Source of the DNA: Paenibacillus barengoltzii NBRC 101215
GTDB lineage: Bacteria; Bacillota; Bacilli; Paenibacillales; Paenibacillaceae
Assembly: GCF_004000745.1 (NCBI RefSeq)
Contig: NZ_BILV01000005.1
Coordinates: 1-51,405 of the forward strand
Direction of reading: 5' to 3'
DNA length: 51,405 bases
Part shown: positions 23,807 to 32,300 of the stretch, piece after piece
Layout: every line of letters starts with the position of its first letter
Position numbering within the stretch: position 1 is the first letter of the stretch
Program-made: the position numbers and the translations under genes
The notes under the pieces: generated by a model
What the model was told of the DNA's origin: nothing
Databases searched by the model: none
What the model saw: only the letters and a program-made list of their open reading frames with translations

Positions 23807-25174
23807 TTAAGCCGTTGCTTTTCGGGACCGGTACAGCAGCAAGCCCATGAGAATTGCGAAATACAAGAATAGGGCGCCAAAGGTGTACAGGTACATCACC
23901 GGTTGATTTTGCAAATACCCAACGATTGGGATGTTTAAGATCAACAGCAGCGGGAAACCGAACATGATTGCGGAGGCACTGCCCATAACCAAGTTGTCTG
24001 TCGTATTCGATTGGAATTTCGGATCGACGGCTTTGACCAGCGCAAGTCCGGTGGAAATCGTTCCGGTCAGCATCCCGTAGAAACCGAGGACGTTCGGCAA
24101 CTTATCCTCCGGCAACACCCGCGGCACTAACCAAACCATAAACCATACCGTGACTAACCCGCCAACTGTCGTTAGGATGAGCACCGGCGTTAAGTATTGC
24201 TTCAGTGCGTAGATCGAGATCGCTGCAATTGAGGCGGCGATCATGTAATCAAAGGAAAATCCGGATATCCGCTGCAGCAGGTAGTTGTTCGGAGAGTGCT
24301 CCAACTGAAAGCCCGCTTGCTTCCAACGGTTGAGAATCCACCGGAACACCATCGCGTACAGGCTGCCGATGAGGAAGTGGAAGCCTATCAGCAATTGGGC
24401 CAGTGTTTCCCCATAGGTCCCGAGCGGAGTCAGCACTGTCTCCAGTCCGCGTAACGTCAAGTAAGTCACCAGGTATATAAAGCCGATCAGCGCGATTTGG
24501 TAAGTCAGCTTGTCGATCGCGTCACTGAGCGGAATTTCGCCTTCTTCTGATTTTTCCGTAACCTCGGTGCGTTCTTTGTGTGGCCGGGATGTCGTCTGTT
24601 TAAATTTCGGATGGCGGATCAGGATGTTCATCAGAATGATTCCGGGAATTACGGCCCAGATGAAACCAAACCCGGCGATGGTCAAACCAAGGTTGGCGCC
24701 GCCTTCCAGCCCCAAAGCCTCCCAACGGCTGCCGATCGAATAGGCTTGCCCTGGGCCTTGTCCATAGCCGAGAGGAAGCAGTAAACCGATACCTGGGAAC
24801 ATTCCGGGATAGAACAGCTCCGTTAGGATCAAGAGTAGACCAAATCCCACGAGTCCTTGGATCAGGTATGTCGATACGATAAGCATCCCGGATTTCATGA
24901 CCGCCGGGCTGTTGGACACCTCCCGCTCCTTCAGGGAGAGGGCAATGAATCCGATCGCCATCAGATGGTAGACCAGTTGCCCCATACGATCGAGATCGAA
25001 TTTAAGCCATCCGAGCAGCTCCGGACCCACGATTAAGCCAAGGATGCCGGCTACCATGGAGGTGGGGACGATGATTTTGCGTAACAGCGGAATACGTGCC
25101 TTCAGGATGGCCGATACGACCATCAGCAAAGACAGCAGCGTAAAGTCAATCACGAAAGACCATGAATTATCCAA
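23807..25174 (-). CDS. GltS-like sodium:glutamate symporter family protein
   Basis: This 455-residue membrane protein has 12 or more helices. The N-terminal half (FVIDFTLLSLLMVVSAILKARIPLLRKIIVPTSMVAGILGLIVGPELLG), the central pore-like GYGQGPGQAYSIGSRWEALG and the second-half TGTISTGLALVKAVDPKFQSNTTDNLVMGSA correspond to the two inverted halves of the ESS family. It is longer than classical GltS (~400) because of a charged central loop (residues ~200-225). The start is TTG 25174 after AGGAGGG. It follows the acyltransferase by 12 nt and is co-transcribed. Substrate specificity (glutamate or another anion) is not certain. Confidence 0.8.
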   Translation of the reverse strand: MDNSWSFVIDFTLLSLLMVVSAILKARIPLLRKIIVPTSMVAGILGLIVGPELLGWLKFDLDRMGQLVYHLMAIGFIALSLKEREVSNSPAVMKSGMLIVSTYLIQGLVGFGLLLILTELFYPGMFPGIGLLLPLGYGQGPGQAYSIGSRWEALGLEGGANLGLTIAGFGFIWAVIPGIILMNILIRHPKFKQTTSRPHKERTEVTEKSEEGEIPLSDAIDKLTYQIALIGFIYLVTYLTLRGLETVLTPLGTYGETLAQLLIGFHFLIGSLYAMVFRWILNRWKQAGFQLEHSPNNYLLQRISGFSFDYMIAASIAAISIYALKQYLTPVLILTTVGGLVTVWFMVWLVPRVLPEDKLPNVLGFYGMLTGTISTGLALVKAVDPKFQSNTTDNLVMGSASAIMFGFPLLLILNIPIVGYLQNQPVMYLYTFGALFLYFAILMGLLLYRSRKATA

Positions 25175-25186
25175 AGAGAGACCCTC

Positions 25187-26395
25187 CTAGTGCCGGGTGA
25201 AATGTTTTTCCAGCGCGGTAATAAATTTGAGCCATTTGTAAGCTGAAGTGCGTGGTTGGTAAAACAGGAACCGATACAGCTTATCTCCCACGTAAAACTC
25301 AAACTTGTGGTGAAGTTGGACGTTGATCCCTTCCAACTCGCCAAATGGGAAGGAATACGCCTGTCCGTGATCCCCTTGAAACGTAAGAGAATCTGCTTGA
25401 TCCGCGTTCCAGTGCAATCGTCCTGTTCCCAGCGATTGAAAAGGCTTCTCTCCCTCCGAAACGTACATATGCACGGGATCCTGCATGACGGGTTCCCAGG
25501 AGGCGAGCTGTTCGGGTTCTTGCATGACTTGATTCAGCCGTTCCAGCTGCCAGCGATTCCAGTCCCGCGTTGTCGAGAAGCGCAGGGGATGGGTAAACGG
25601 GGCGAACTTGCCCTGTGGCGTGTAGCGAACGGTGTAGCCGCAGGCCGTGCAGCCGAACAAGTCCTGTTCGGAGCGGAGACGGCCTGGGACTTCACAGTGC
25701 GGGCAGATGAACAGCAAGCGCTCCAGGTAATGCGCCGGAGCTTTACCATAATAGGCTGCGCCAGTCTGGGATTGCCACTCTGCATCGTCATGCGCCAACG
25801 CCTCCGTCAGCAGGCGATGGATCTCATCCGGCGTATGGTTGGCCAATGCGGCGACGTCCCATTTTTTCTCGAAGGAGAGGTGAATGGGCCCCCTGCGAGG
25901 GTTCTCCGCCCAACGGGGAGAGGACAGGTGACCGCCGGAAATGGTGGCGATGACCACCGGGACATCCAGCAATTTCACGAGTTTGGCCGTGGAATAGAAC
26001 AACGGCTCGGTTGTCCCGTCCCAGTTCCGGTTCCCTTCGGGGAAGAGGCCGATGACGCGTCCGCTCTGTTTGGCTTTGATCATGCTGCGGATGGTGCGCG
26101 TATCGTTTTTATTTTTCATTTTGGGAATCGCTCCGGTGTAATTCAGCAGCTTGGCCAGCCACGGGTTTCGGAACAGGGAAGCTCCGGTCACGAAGCTGAT
26201 TGGCTCGTCCACGTAACAATTAATGTAGAACGGATCCCAGTTGGTTACATGGTTCGCCAAAATCAGATACGGCGGCTTCAAGCCCACGGTATCGTTGCGT
26301 ACCACCTTGATCTGGGAGCGGCTTTGGAGAAATGCGCGTAGAGCGGACAATACAAGTCGCTGCGCGATTTTTCCCGGTTTCTTCTCTATGCTCAC
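25187..26395 (-). CDS. PlsC-type acyltransferase fused to a zinc ribbon and a C-terminal domain
   Basis: The product is 402 residues. The N-terminal lysophospholipid acyltransferase domain has H49-x4-D54 in LILANHVTNWDPF, the substrate motif LFPEGNRNWDG and IPVVIATISGG-like strand (VPVVIATISGG). It is followed by a zinc ribbon (CPHC near residue 235 and CTAC ~20 residues later) and a C-terminal ~130-residue part rich in Trp and Phe that may be a PH/GRAM-like lipid-binding domain. The acyltransferase domain would transfer acyl chains to a glycerophospholipid at the inner membrane. The start is GTG 26395. It forms an operon with the GltS-like gene. Typical PlsC enzymes are ~200-250 residues, so the extension is an oddity. 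Confidence 0.85.
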   Translation of the reverse strand: MSIEKKPGKIAQRLVLSALRAFLQSRSQIKVVRNDTVGLKPPYLILANHVTNWDPFYINCYVDEPISFVTGASLFRNPWLAKLLNYTGAIPKMKNKNDTRTIRSMIKAKQSGRVIGLFPEGNRNWDGTTEPLFYSTAKLVKLLDVPVVIATISGGHLSSPRWAENPRRGPIHLSFEKKWDVAALANHTPDEIHRLLTEALAHDDAEWQSQTGAAYYGKAPAHYLERLLFICPHCEVPGRLRSEQDLFGCTACGYTVRYTPQGKFAPFTHPLRFSTTRDWNRWQLERLNQVMQEPEQLASWEPVMQDPVHMYVSEGEKPFQSLGTGRLHWNADQADSLTFQGDHGQAYSFPFGELEGINVQLHHKFEFYVGDKLYRFLFYQPRTSAYKWLKFITALEKHFTRH

Positions 26396-26485
26396 AGGGT
26401 CACATCCTGAAGGTGAATTTCAAAAAACACATTAATATTGTTATATCATATTTTGGACAAATTCGGCGGCGGGAAGTTATTGGGT

Positions 26486-26520
26486 GAAAAAAAGAACGGC
26501 CGGGGAGGCCGTTCTAAAAA
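26486..26520 (-). terminator. Terminator of the minus-strand gene 26557-27192
   Basis: AGAACGGCC / GGCCGTTCT is a perfect 9-bp stem, with T-runs on the minus strand (TTTTTTT) and on the plus strand side A/T-rich. Confidence 0.85.
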
Positions 26521-26556
26521 TCAGAGGCTATGATAGGGCTTGCTAATTGGTGCTTG

Positions 26557-27192
26557 CTAATTGGTGAATGTAACTGGGAGATGCTCAACGATTTCCTCTG
26601 AACCACTCCACAACGAAAAATTAAGATATACATCACCGTGAAGGTCATCTTTCGGAGATATTACGATTCCTTGGCTGGTTGATCCATCCATCCAATCTAC
26701 CGCATCTCCTGTCATGCTAATTACAACGTTTGCAACATGGCGACCAGCCATATCAATGACATCAAAGCAATATTGTCCTTCCACATAATTACCGACGCGC
26801 AAGGTCTCTAAACCGTTAGTAATCTCAATCAGGCTATTAATATCTAAGAAGTTGTAATCAGACTCACCCTCAGGAGGCATGCTGGACAGAAGGAATCTGA
26901 GATCCGTAAGACTCTTGTCGATTGAGAACTGCGCATCAGATTTCAGGGATATCCCCCATTCAGCGGGTCCTTCGACAAGAGTGATTTTGCTTGATGGGCG
27001 TGACACATTTCCTGCAGCATCCACCGCAACAATCCAGTATTCATCGGGTTCAAGTCCAAACGTAGGAATCTCTACGTTGGAGTTGGGTGCAGTTGCATTT
27101 TTGACTTTATATTGTTCTGATGAGAGAAAGTCTAGTTGCGACTTCGTACTCGGTGTAACGTTGGACGGAATGAGGTAAAGCTTTCTCCTCAT
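26557..27192 (-). CDS. Hypothetical protein with Fn3/Ig-like segment
   Basis: This 211-residue protein of unknown function starts at ATG 27192, 6 nt after AAAGGGGA. It has no signal peptide or membrane helix. A segment with GLEPDEYWIVAVDAAGNVSRPSSKITL resembles the end of a fibronectin-type or bacterial Ig-like beta-sandwich. The rest is acidic with many Asp, Ser and Asn. Its coding region is noticeably more AT-rich than the neighbouring GC-rich genes. It has its own promoter and terminator, so it is a single-gene unit. It may have been acquired horizontally; this is inference from composition. Confidence 0.7.
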   Translation of the reverse strand: MRRKLYLIPSNVTPSTKSQLDFLSSEQYKVKNATAPNSNVEIPTFGLEPDEYWIVAVDAAGNVSRPSSKITLVEGPAEWGISLKSDAQFSIDKSLTDLRFLLSSMPPEGESDYNFLDINSLIEITNGLETLRVGNYVEGQYCFDVIDMAGRHVANVVISMTGDAVDWMDGSTSQGIVISPKDDLHGDVYLNFSLWSGSEEIVEHLPVTFTN

Positions 27193-27256
27193 TTACATTC
27201 CCCTTTCATATAAAACCGAAAAATTTACCAAGATGCCTCGATATTTGTCTAAAATT

Positions 27257-27284
27257 AATATATCTTAATTTCGGATTTGCGCAA
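27257..27284 (-). promoter_or_regulatory. Promoter for the 26557-27192 gene
   Basis: On the minus strand, TTGCGC (27284-27279), 16 nt and TATATT (27262-27257), 65 nt before the ATG. Confidence 0.5.
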
Positions 27285-27315
27285 TCCAATTTGAGGCTAT
27301 TTGATTTAGAAACAT

Positions 27316-27347
27316 AAAAAAGCCCTTACTGCACAAGGCAAAAGGGC
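27316..27347 (-). terminator. Terminator of the glutamate dehydrogenase/malic enzyme unit
   Basis: On the minus strand, GCCCTT pairs with AAGGGC followed by TTTTTTATG, 40-70 nt after the stop of the malic enzyme gene. Confidence 0.75.
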
Positions 27348-27390
27348 AAGAAAGGAAGTATAGCGAGATGGGGTATCCACTTGCGTGGTG

Positions 27391-28794
27391 TCACCGGAAA
27401 TCCGGTGGAATACGCCGGGAAACACCGGTGGCAATGGCCGCTTCGATGACGGCTTTGCGCACAAGCGGAACGACCTGATCATTAAAAATACTCGGGATGA
27501 TATACTGCTCGTTTCGTTCCTCATCGGTAACGGCAGAGGCGATGGCTTGTGCTGCAGCCAGCTTCATCGCTTCGTTGACCACGCGGGCTCGGCAATCAAG
27601 CGCTCCTCGGAACACACCGGGGAACACCAGCACGTTGTTGATCTGGTTCGGATAATCGCTTCGACCGGTTGCGAAGACCGCTGCGTGAGCCAGCCCAACC
27701 TCTGGATCTACCTCCGGGTTCGGGTTGGCGAGGGCAAATACGATTGGCTGCTCGTTCATCGTCCGCAGATGCTCACCGGTCAGCAGATTCCCCGCAGAAA
27801 CGCCGATAAACACATCAGCACCAGGCAAGACCTCATGCAGCGAACCGGGCTGGCTTTCCACCTGCGGCTGCTCTGCGAGCCACTGCCACATCGGATAGCC
27901 GTATGTTCCCCCGCGGACAATCGCCCCCTCCTTGTCCACCGGCACAAGCTTCGTTACACCTGCAGCCAGCAGCATTTTGCATATGGAGACACCCGCGGCC
28001 CCCACGCCGCTTACCACGACCCGCACCTCGGACATCGATTTGCCAACGACCTTCAGCGCGTTGATTAACCCCGCGATCACGACCACCGCCGTTCCGTGCT
28101 GATCGTCATGGAAGACCGGGATGTCCAGTTCCTCCGCCAGCCGCTGCTCAATTTCGAAGCACCGGGGGGAGCTGATGTCCTCCAGATTGATGCCGCCAAA
28201 AATCGGACTGATCGCTTTAACGGTACGAATGATTTCTTCCGTATCGCTGGTATCCAGGCAGAGCGGAAAAGCATCAACCCCGGCCAGCTGCTTAAACAGC
28301 ATCGCCTTGCCTTCCATCACCGGCGCCGCGGCGTACGGACCGATATTGCCAAGCCCCAACACGGCGGTTCCGTCCGTGATGACCGCCACAGTGTTGCGTT
28401 TAATCGTCAGCGAAAACGCCTTGTTTCGACTTTCGTGGATCGCCGTGCAGATTTTGGCGACCCCTGGCGTATATACCTGCGACAGATCGTCGCGGTTGCG
28501 AATTGGCATCGTTGGCTCGATGGCGATTTTACCGCCGAGATGCATGAGAAACGTGCGATCGGAGACGTTGATCAGCCGGACACCATGCAGCTTGCGAAGC
28601 GCCTTGACGAACGCCGTTTCGTCTTGGTCGCCCGTATCGACGGTAATGTCGCGTACCGAAGATCCTTTAGCCGAGGAGATCACGTCGATCGACGTAATGT
28701 CGCCTCCGGCACCACTCACCGCAGCGGCGACATCGCCGAAGCTGGCCTTCTTATGGTCGAGCTCCAATCGGATAATAATTAACGTACGTGCCAT
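27391..28794 (-). CDS. NAD(P)-dependent malic enzyme with N-terminal ACT domain
   Basis: The product is 467 residues. The N-terminal ~75 residues form an ACT regulatory domain (TLIIIRLELDHKKASFGDVAAAVSGAGGDITSIDVI). The malic enzyme core follows: VYTPGVAKICTAI, the TDGTAVLGLGNIGPYAAAPVMEGKAMLFKQLAGVDAFPLCLD region with metal and malate ligands, VFHDDQHGTAVVVIAGL, and the Rossmann fold VRVVVSGVGAAGVSICKMLLAAG. It oxidatively decarboxylates malate to pyruvate in the cytoplasm. It resembles B. subtilis YtsJ in domain order. It follows the glutamate dehydrogenase gene by 3 nt on the same strand, so the two are co-transcribed, linking glutamate-derived TCA intermediates to pyruvate. Confidence 0.95.
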   Translation of the reverse strand: MARTLIIIRLELDHKKASFGDVAAAVSGAGGDITSIDVISSAKGSSVRDITVDTGDQDETAFVKALRKLHGVRLINVSDRTFLMHLGGKIAIEPTMPIRNRDDLSQVYTPGVAKICTAIHESRNKAFSLTIKRNTVAVITDGTAVLGLGNIGPYAAAPVMEGKAMLFKQLAGVDAFPLCLDTSDTEEIIRTVKAISPIFGGINLEDISSPRCFEIEQRLAEELDIPVFHDDQHGTAVVVIAGLINALKVVGKSMSEVRVVVSGVGAAGVSICKMLLAAGVTKLVPVDKEGAIVRGGTYGYPMWQWLAEQPQVESQPGSLHEVLPGADVFIGVSAGNLLTGEHLRTMNEQPIVFALANPNPEVDPEVGLAHAAVFATGRSDYPNQINNVLVFPGVFRGALDCRARVVNEAMKLAAAQAIASAVTDEERNEQYIIPSIFNDQVVPLVRKAVIEAAIATGVSRRIPPDFR

Positions 28795-28797
28795 AAC

Positions 28798-30066
28798 TTA
28801 AATCCACCCCCGCCATTTTACCGCCTCGGTCATTCGCTTCAGCCCTACGATATACGCGGCAAGACGCATGTTCACCCGGCGTGTCACCGAAGTCTGATAG
28901 ACCTTGTGAAAAGCGTCCACCAACAGCTGCTCCAGCTTCGCGTTCACTTCCTCCAGCGGCCAGTAGTAACCCTGATTATTTTGGACCCACTCAAAATAGG
29001 ATACGACCACGCCGCCCGCACTCGCTAGGACATCCGGCACAATCAGAACCCCGCGCTTGGACAAAATTTCTGTCGCTGCATACGTCGTTGGACCGTTGGC
29101 CGCTTCGACGATCAGCTTGGCCTGGATGTGCGGCGCGTTTTCCTCGGTGAGCTGGTTCTCGATCGCAGCCGGCACGAGGATGTCGCATTCCTTCACCAGC
29201 AGTTCCTGATTTGTGATCCGGTTGGAATAGAGATGGGTCACCGCGCCAAAAGAATCCCGCCGATCCAACAGCTCGAGGATATCAAGCCCGTTCGGATCGT
29301 ACAGCGCGCCGCGCGCATCGGCAATACCAACGATGATAGCCCCGGCGTCGTGTAAGAACTTGGCCAGGTAACTTCCGGCGTTGCCAAAGCCCTGGATGAT
29401 GACTCGCGCGCCTTCCACCGCCATGCCGGCCATCTTAGCGGCCTCCTTCAGCACGATCGTGACGCCGAGGGCCGTCGACGATTCCCGCCCGTAGGAGCCG
29501 CCGAGCACCAGCGGTTTGCCAGTGATGAAGCTCGGCGAGTCGAATTCGCGGATTCGGCTGTACTCGTCCATCATCCAGGCCATCACCTGGGAGTTGGTGT
29601 ACACGTCAGGCGCCGGGATATCCTTGGTCGGTCCGACCAACTGGCTGATTGCCCGCACATATCCGCGGCTTAAGGCTTCCAGCTCCCGCATCGACATCGT
29701 CCGCGGGTCGCAGGCGATTCCGCCTTTTCCGCCGCCGTAGGGCAGCGACACGATGCCGCATTTGATGCTCATCCACATCGACAAGGCCTTCACTTCCTCC
29801 GCCGTCACGTCGGGGTGGAACCGCACGCCGCCTTTGGTCGGCCCGACCGCGTCATTGTGCTGAGCGCGGTAACCGGTAAAGACCTGGACCGAGCCGTCGT
29901 CCATCTTCGCCGGAATCCGCACGGTCAGCATCCGCAGCGGCTCCTTGAGCAGGTCAAACATCGCCGGCGGCTCGTTCATCGTCTGGAGCGCCATGCGAAT
30001 GACCTGTTGGGTGCTGGTCAAAACGTCCATATTTTCCGAAAGTGTTCGTTTCCCGTTCATAATCAT
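28798..30066 (-). CDS. gudB: Glutamate dehydrogenase (GudB/RocG type)
   Basis: This 422-residue enzyme interconverts glutamate and 2-oxoglutarate with release of ammonium. Seen: VQVFTGYRAQHNDAVGPTKGGVRFHPDVT (substrate pocket), LPYGGGKGGIACDPRTMS (the catalytic Lys region), PAPDVYTNSQVMAWMMDEYS, GRESSTALGV, and the NAD-binding RVIIQGFGNAGSYLAKFLHDAG. Start ATG 30066 with AAGAAGGGT upstream. It has the length of the catabolic enzyme. Next to P5C dehydrogenase and proline dehydrogenase genes it completes proline to 2-oxoglutarate. The symbol could equally be rocG. Confidence 0.95.
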   Translation of the reverse strand: MIMNGKRTLSENMDVLTSTQQVIRMALQTMNEPPAMFDLLKEPLRMLTVRIPAKMDDGSVQVFTGYRAQHNDAVGPTKGGVRFHPDVTAEEVKALSMWMSIKCGIVSLPYGGGKGGIACDPRTMSMRELEALSRGYVRAISQLVGPTKDIPAPDVYTNSQVMAWMMDEYSRIREFDSPSFITGKPLVLGGSYGRESSTALGVTIVLKEAAKMAGMAVEGARVIIQGFGNAGSYLAKFLHDAGAIIVGIADARGALYDPNGLDILELLDRRDSFGAVTHLYSNRITNQELLVKECDILVPAAIENQLTEENAPHIQAKLIVEAANGPTTYAATEILSKRGVLIVPDVLASAGGVVVSYFEWVQNNQGYYWPLEEVNAKLEQLLVDAFHKVYQTSVTRRVNMRLAAYIVGLKRMTEAVKWRGWI

Positions 30067-30130
30067 GGGTTACCCTTCTTCCGTCCGTATTGGAGATAGA
30101 TTTGAAGCCTGCTAAGCTCGTCGTCGTTAA

Positions 30131-30330
30131 AGCTCTAGGTTGCTTCAGCTGCTTTAACATTGCTTCGACAGCTCTAGTATTGCATTCGGAGACGCTAATG
30201 TTACTTCAGTAACTCTAATGTTGCTTTGGAGACACTCATGCTAGTTCGGTAACTCTAGGGCTGTTTTAGAAACTCTAATGTTACTTAAGTAACTTTAACG
30301 CCGCTTCAGTAGCTCTAATGTTGCGTCTGC
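30131..30330. repeat. Degenerate 20-nt tandem repeat, ten exact-length units
   Basis: Ten consecutive units of exactly 20 nt with consensus close to RRCTCTAATGTTGCTTCAGT (e.g. 30211, 30271, 30291, 30311), diverged at up to half of the positions but never in length. 20 is not a multiple of 3, so it is not coding. It lies in the 630-bp gap between the glutamate dehydrogenase and P5C dehydrogenase genes; the start of the glutamate dehydrogenase gene lies ~65 nt away. Confidence 0.85.
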
Positions 30331-30474
30331 AACTGGCTTCCCGCAGCTCTAACGCTTGTCACAAACCTTATTGCCGCCAAAATTGCTGTTCTGCAATTCT
30401 AACGCTTACCACGAAGCTTATTGCGTCATAATTCGGGCATAAAGGGGGATTTCCATCCAAATAGCGTGTCTCAG

Positions 30475-30540
30475 CGTCGTTAGAATTTGTGAGAAGCTAA
30501 TTTTGCTGCAATAGCGCTCTGTATCAGCGTTAGAGCAGGG
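30475..30540. repeat. ~66-nt dispersed element, copy B
   Basis: Runs from CGTCGTTAGAATTTG to CAGCGTTAGAGCAGGG and matches the element at 7860-7927 in ends and length. Between 30340 and 30430 there are inverted CTCTAACGCTTG and TTCTAACGCTTA motifs that look like reverse-oriented halves of the same family. Confidence 0.5.
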
Positions 30541-30665
30541 AGCGCCGTCCTAGCGAACAACGAGCAAAGAGTAAGCTAGCAAATGACGAAACGAGCAAAA
30601 AGAGCAGTAAAGCAAAAGAGCTAAAAGGCAAAAGAGCAACAGATTAATAGAGCAAAGCGCACAAG
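30541..30665. repeat. Purine-rich stretch with repeated GAGCAAA-like motifs
   Basis: About seven variants of (A)GAGCAAA / AAGAGC occur in 120 nt (e.g. 30560, 30593, 30598, 30615, 30631). No open reading frame of note. It lies downstream of the P5C dehydrogenase gene (minus strand) and no clear terminator hairpin is visible in it. Confidence 0.35.
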
Positions 30666-30696
30666 ATCAAGAAGTATCCTGGAAGCGATCGATCGC

Positions 30697-32265
30697 CTAC
30701 AGCTTCCGGGAAGTCAGCTTGGCTTGGGTGAACAGCAGCAGGTAGTCGTAGCCGCCGGCTTTCGAATCGGTTCCCGACATATTAAAGCCGCCAAAAGGAT
30801 GGGCCCCGACCAACGCTCCGGTACATTTGCGGTTCACGTACAGGTTGCCACAGTGCATCGTTTCTAACGCTTCGCTGATGCGATCCTCATCCCGGGAAAA
30901 GAACGACCCCGTCAGCCCAAACTCGGTATTGTTGTACAACGCAATCGCTTCGCGCCAATCCTTCGCTTTGCCGATCGCCAGTACCGGCCCAAAGATTTCC
31001 TCCTGCATAATCCGGGCCTTCCCGTCCACGCCAGCGAACACGGTAGGTTGAATATAGTAGCCGTTGCCTTCGGCTTTCCCTCCGCCGGTGAGAAGCTGCC
31101 CCTCTTGCTTCCCGATCTCGATGTAATCGAGGATTTTGCGGTAAGAAGCCTCGTCGATCACCGGTCCAACCGCTTTATTGTGCTCGGGGAGGCCAATTTC
31201 CAGCTGTTTCGTCAATGATACGACTTTCTCCACCACCTCGTCGTAGACGGACGCTACAATGAACGCACGGGAGCCGGCGGAGCATTTCTGTCCCTGGAAC
31301 CCAAAAGCCGAGGTCACGATGGCCTGTGCGGCTGCATCCAGATCTGCCGTTTCATCCACGACGATGCCGTCCTTGCCGCCCATTTCGGCGACGACCCGCT
31401 TGATCCAGATTTGCCCGGGAGCCGTATCGGCTGCCAGCTTGCTGATGCGCAGTCCGACCTCCTTCGAGCCGGTGAAGCTGATAAACCGGGTTTTCGGATG
31501 GGTAGTCAGATAATCGCCAACCTCGGAGCCGCTGCCGGGGATGAAGTTCAACACTCCGGCCGGCAAGCCAACCTCCTCCATCAGTGCAGCGAACTTATAG
31601 GCGATAACCGGTGTGTTGGAAGCGGGCTTGAGCAGTACGGTGTTGCCAGCCACAATCGCTGCTGAGGTCATGCCCACGCAAATCGCCAGCGGGAAGTTCC
31701 ATGGCGGAATGATGACGCCTACGCCAAGCGGGATGTAGGTCAGCCGGTTTTGCTCTCCGGGGACCGGTGTCAGCGGCATCGTTTCGTTGATCTCGCTCAA
31801 GCGGATCATTTCCCGTGCGTAGAAATTCAGGAAGTCGATCGCCTCCGCGGTATCAGCGTCCGCTTCCGCGTAGTTCTTGCCGGATTCGAGCACCATCAGA
31901 GCAGAGAACTCATGCTTCCGTTCAGTCATGAGTTTGGCGGCCTTCAACAGATACTGTGCGCGTTCGTAGGGCGGTACCTTTTTCCACGATTCAAACGCCG
32001 TGAGGGCAGTCTGCATCGCTTTCTCAGCCAGCTTCTGATCGGCTTTGCTGACATGACCAATCGTTTCATTAAGATTGCCGGGGTTGATCGAGCGGATTTT
32101 GGCCTCCGTAAAAATCTTCTCGCCGCCGATCTGCAGCGGAATCTCTCGCCCCAGCTCTGACTTTACTTGGGCAATCGCGGCTTCCATGGCCTGGCGGGCC
32201 GGCTCTTGACGAAAGTCGGTAAACGGTTCATTACGGAATGCTTCCAGTTTTGCTGTTGTGCTCAT
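30697..32265 (-). CDS. pruA: L-glutamate gamma-semialdehyde (P5C) dehydrogenase
   Basis: This 522-residue aldehyde dehydrogenase oxidises L-glutamate-5-semialdehyde to glutamate with NAD. It has IGGEKIFTEAKIRSINPGN near the start (a RocA-type N-terminus), VGVIIPPWNFPLAICVGMTSAAIVAGNTVLLKPASNTPV, FTGSKEVGLRI, the catalytic Glu in VAEMGGKDGIVVDETADLD and Cys in FGFQGQKCSAGSRAF, and EEIFGPVLAIGKAKDW. It is the size of B. subtilis RocA/PutC. Upstream on the same strand lies proline dehydrogenase (35 nt away), so the two form a proline-use operon controlled from the 33.2-33.4 kb region. Confidence 0.96.
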   Translation of the reverse strand: MSTTAKLEAFRNEPFTDFRQEPARQAMEAAIAQVKSELGREIPLQIGGEKIFTEAKIRSINPGNLNETIGHVSKADQKLAEKAMQTALTAFESWKKVPPYERAQYLLKAAKLMTERKHEFSALMVLESGKNYAEADADTAEAIDFLNFYAREMIRLSEINETMPLTPVPGEQNRLTYIPLGVGVIIPPWNFPLAICVGMTSAAIVAGNTVLLKPASNTPVIAYKFAALMEEVGLPAGVLNFIPGSGSEVGDYLTTHPKTRFISFTGSKEVGLRISKLAADTAPGQIWIKRVVAEMGGKDGIVVDETADLDAAAQAIVTSAFGFQGQKCSAGSRAFIVASVYDEVVEKVVSLTKQLEIGLPEHNKAVGPVIDEASYRKILDYIEIGKQEGQLLTGGGKAEGNGYYIQPTVFAGVDGKARIMQEEIFGPVLAIGKAKDWREAIALYNNTEFGLTGSFFSRDEDRISEALETMHCGNLYVNRKCTGALVGAHPFGGFNMSGTDSKAGGYDYLLLFTQAKLTSRKL

Positions 32266-32300
32266 AGGGAGTACTCCTTTATGAATAAGATTTTTGGTTA

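Noticed and set aside
28096..28801. Two ~227-residue plus-strand frames over the malic enzyme gene
   Set aside because: They are antisense shadows of the GC-rich malic enzyme gene without start sites or motifs.
30131..30330. CRISPR array
   Set aside because: Units follow each other directly with no unique spacers, the sequence varies between units, and no cas genes are present.
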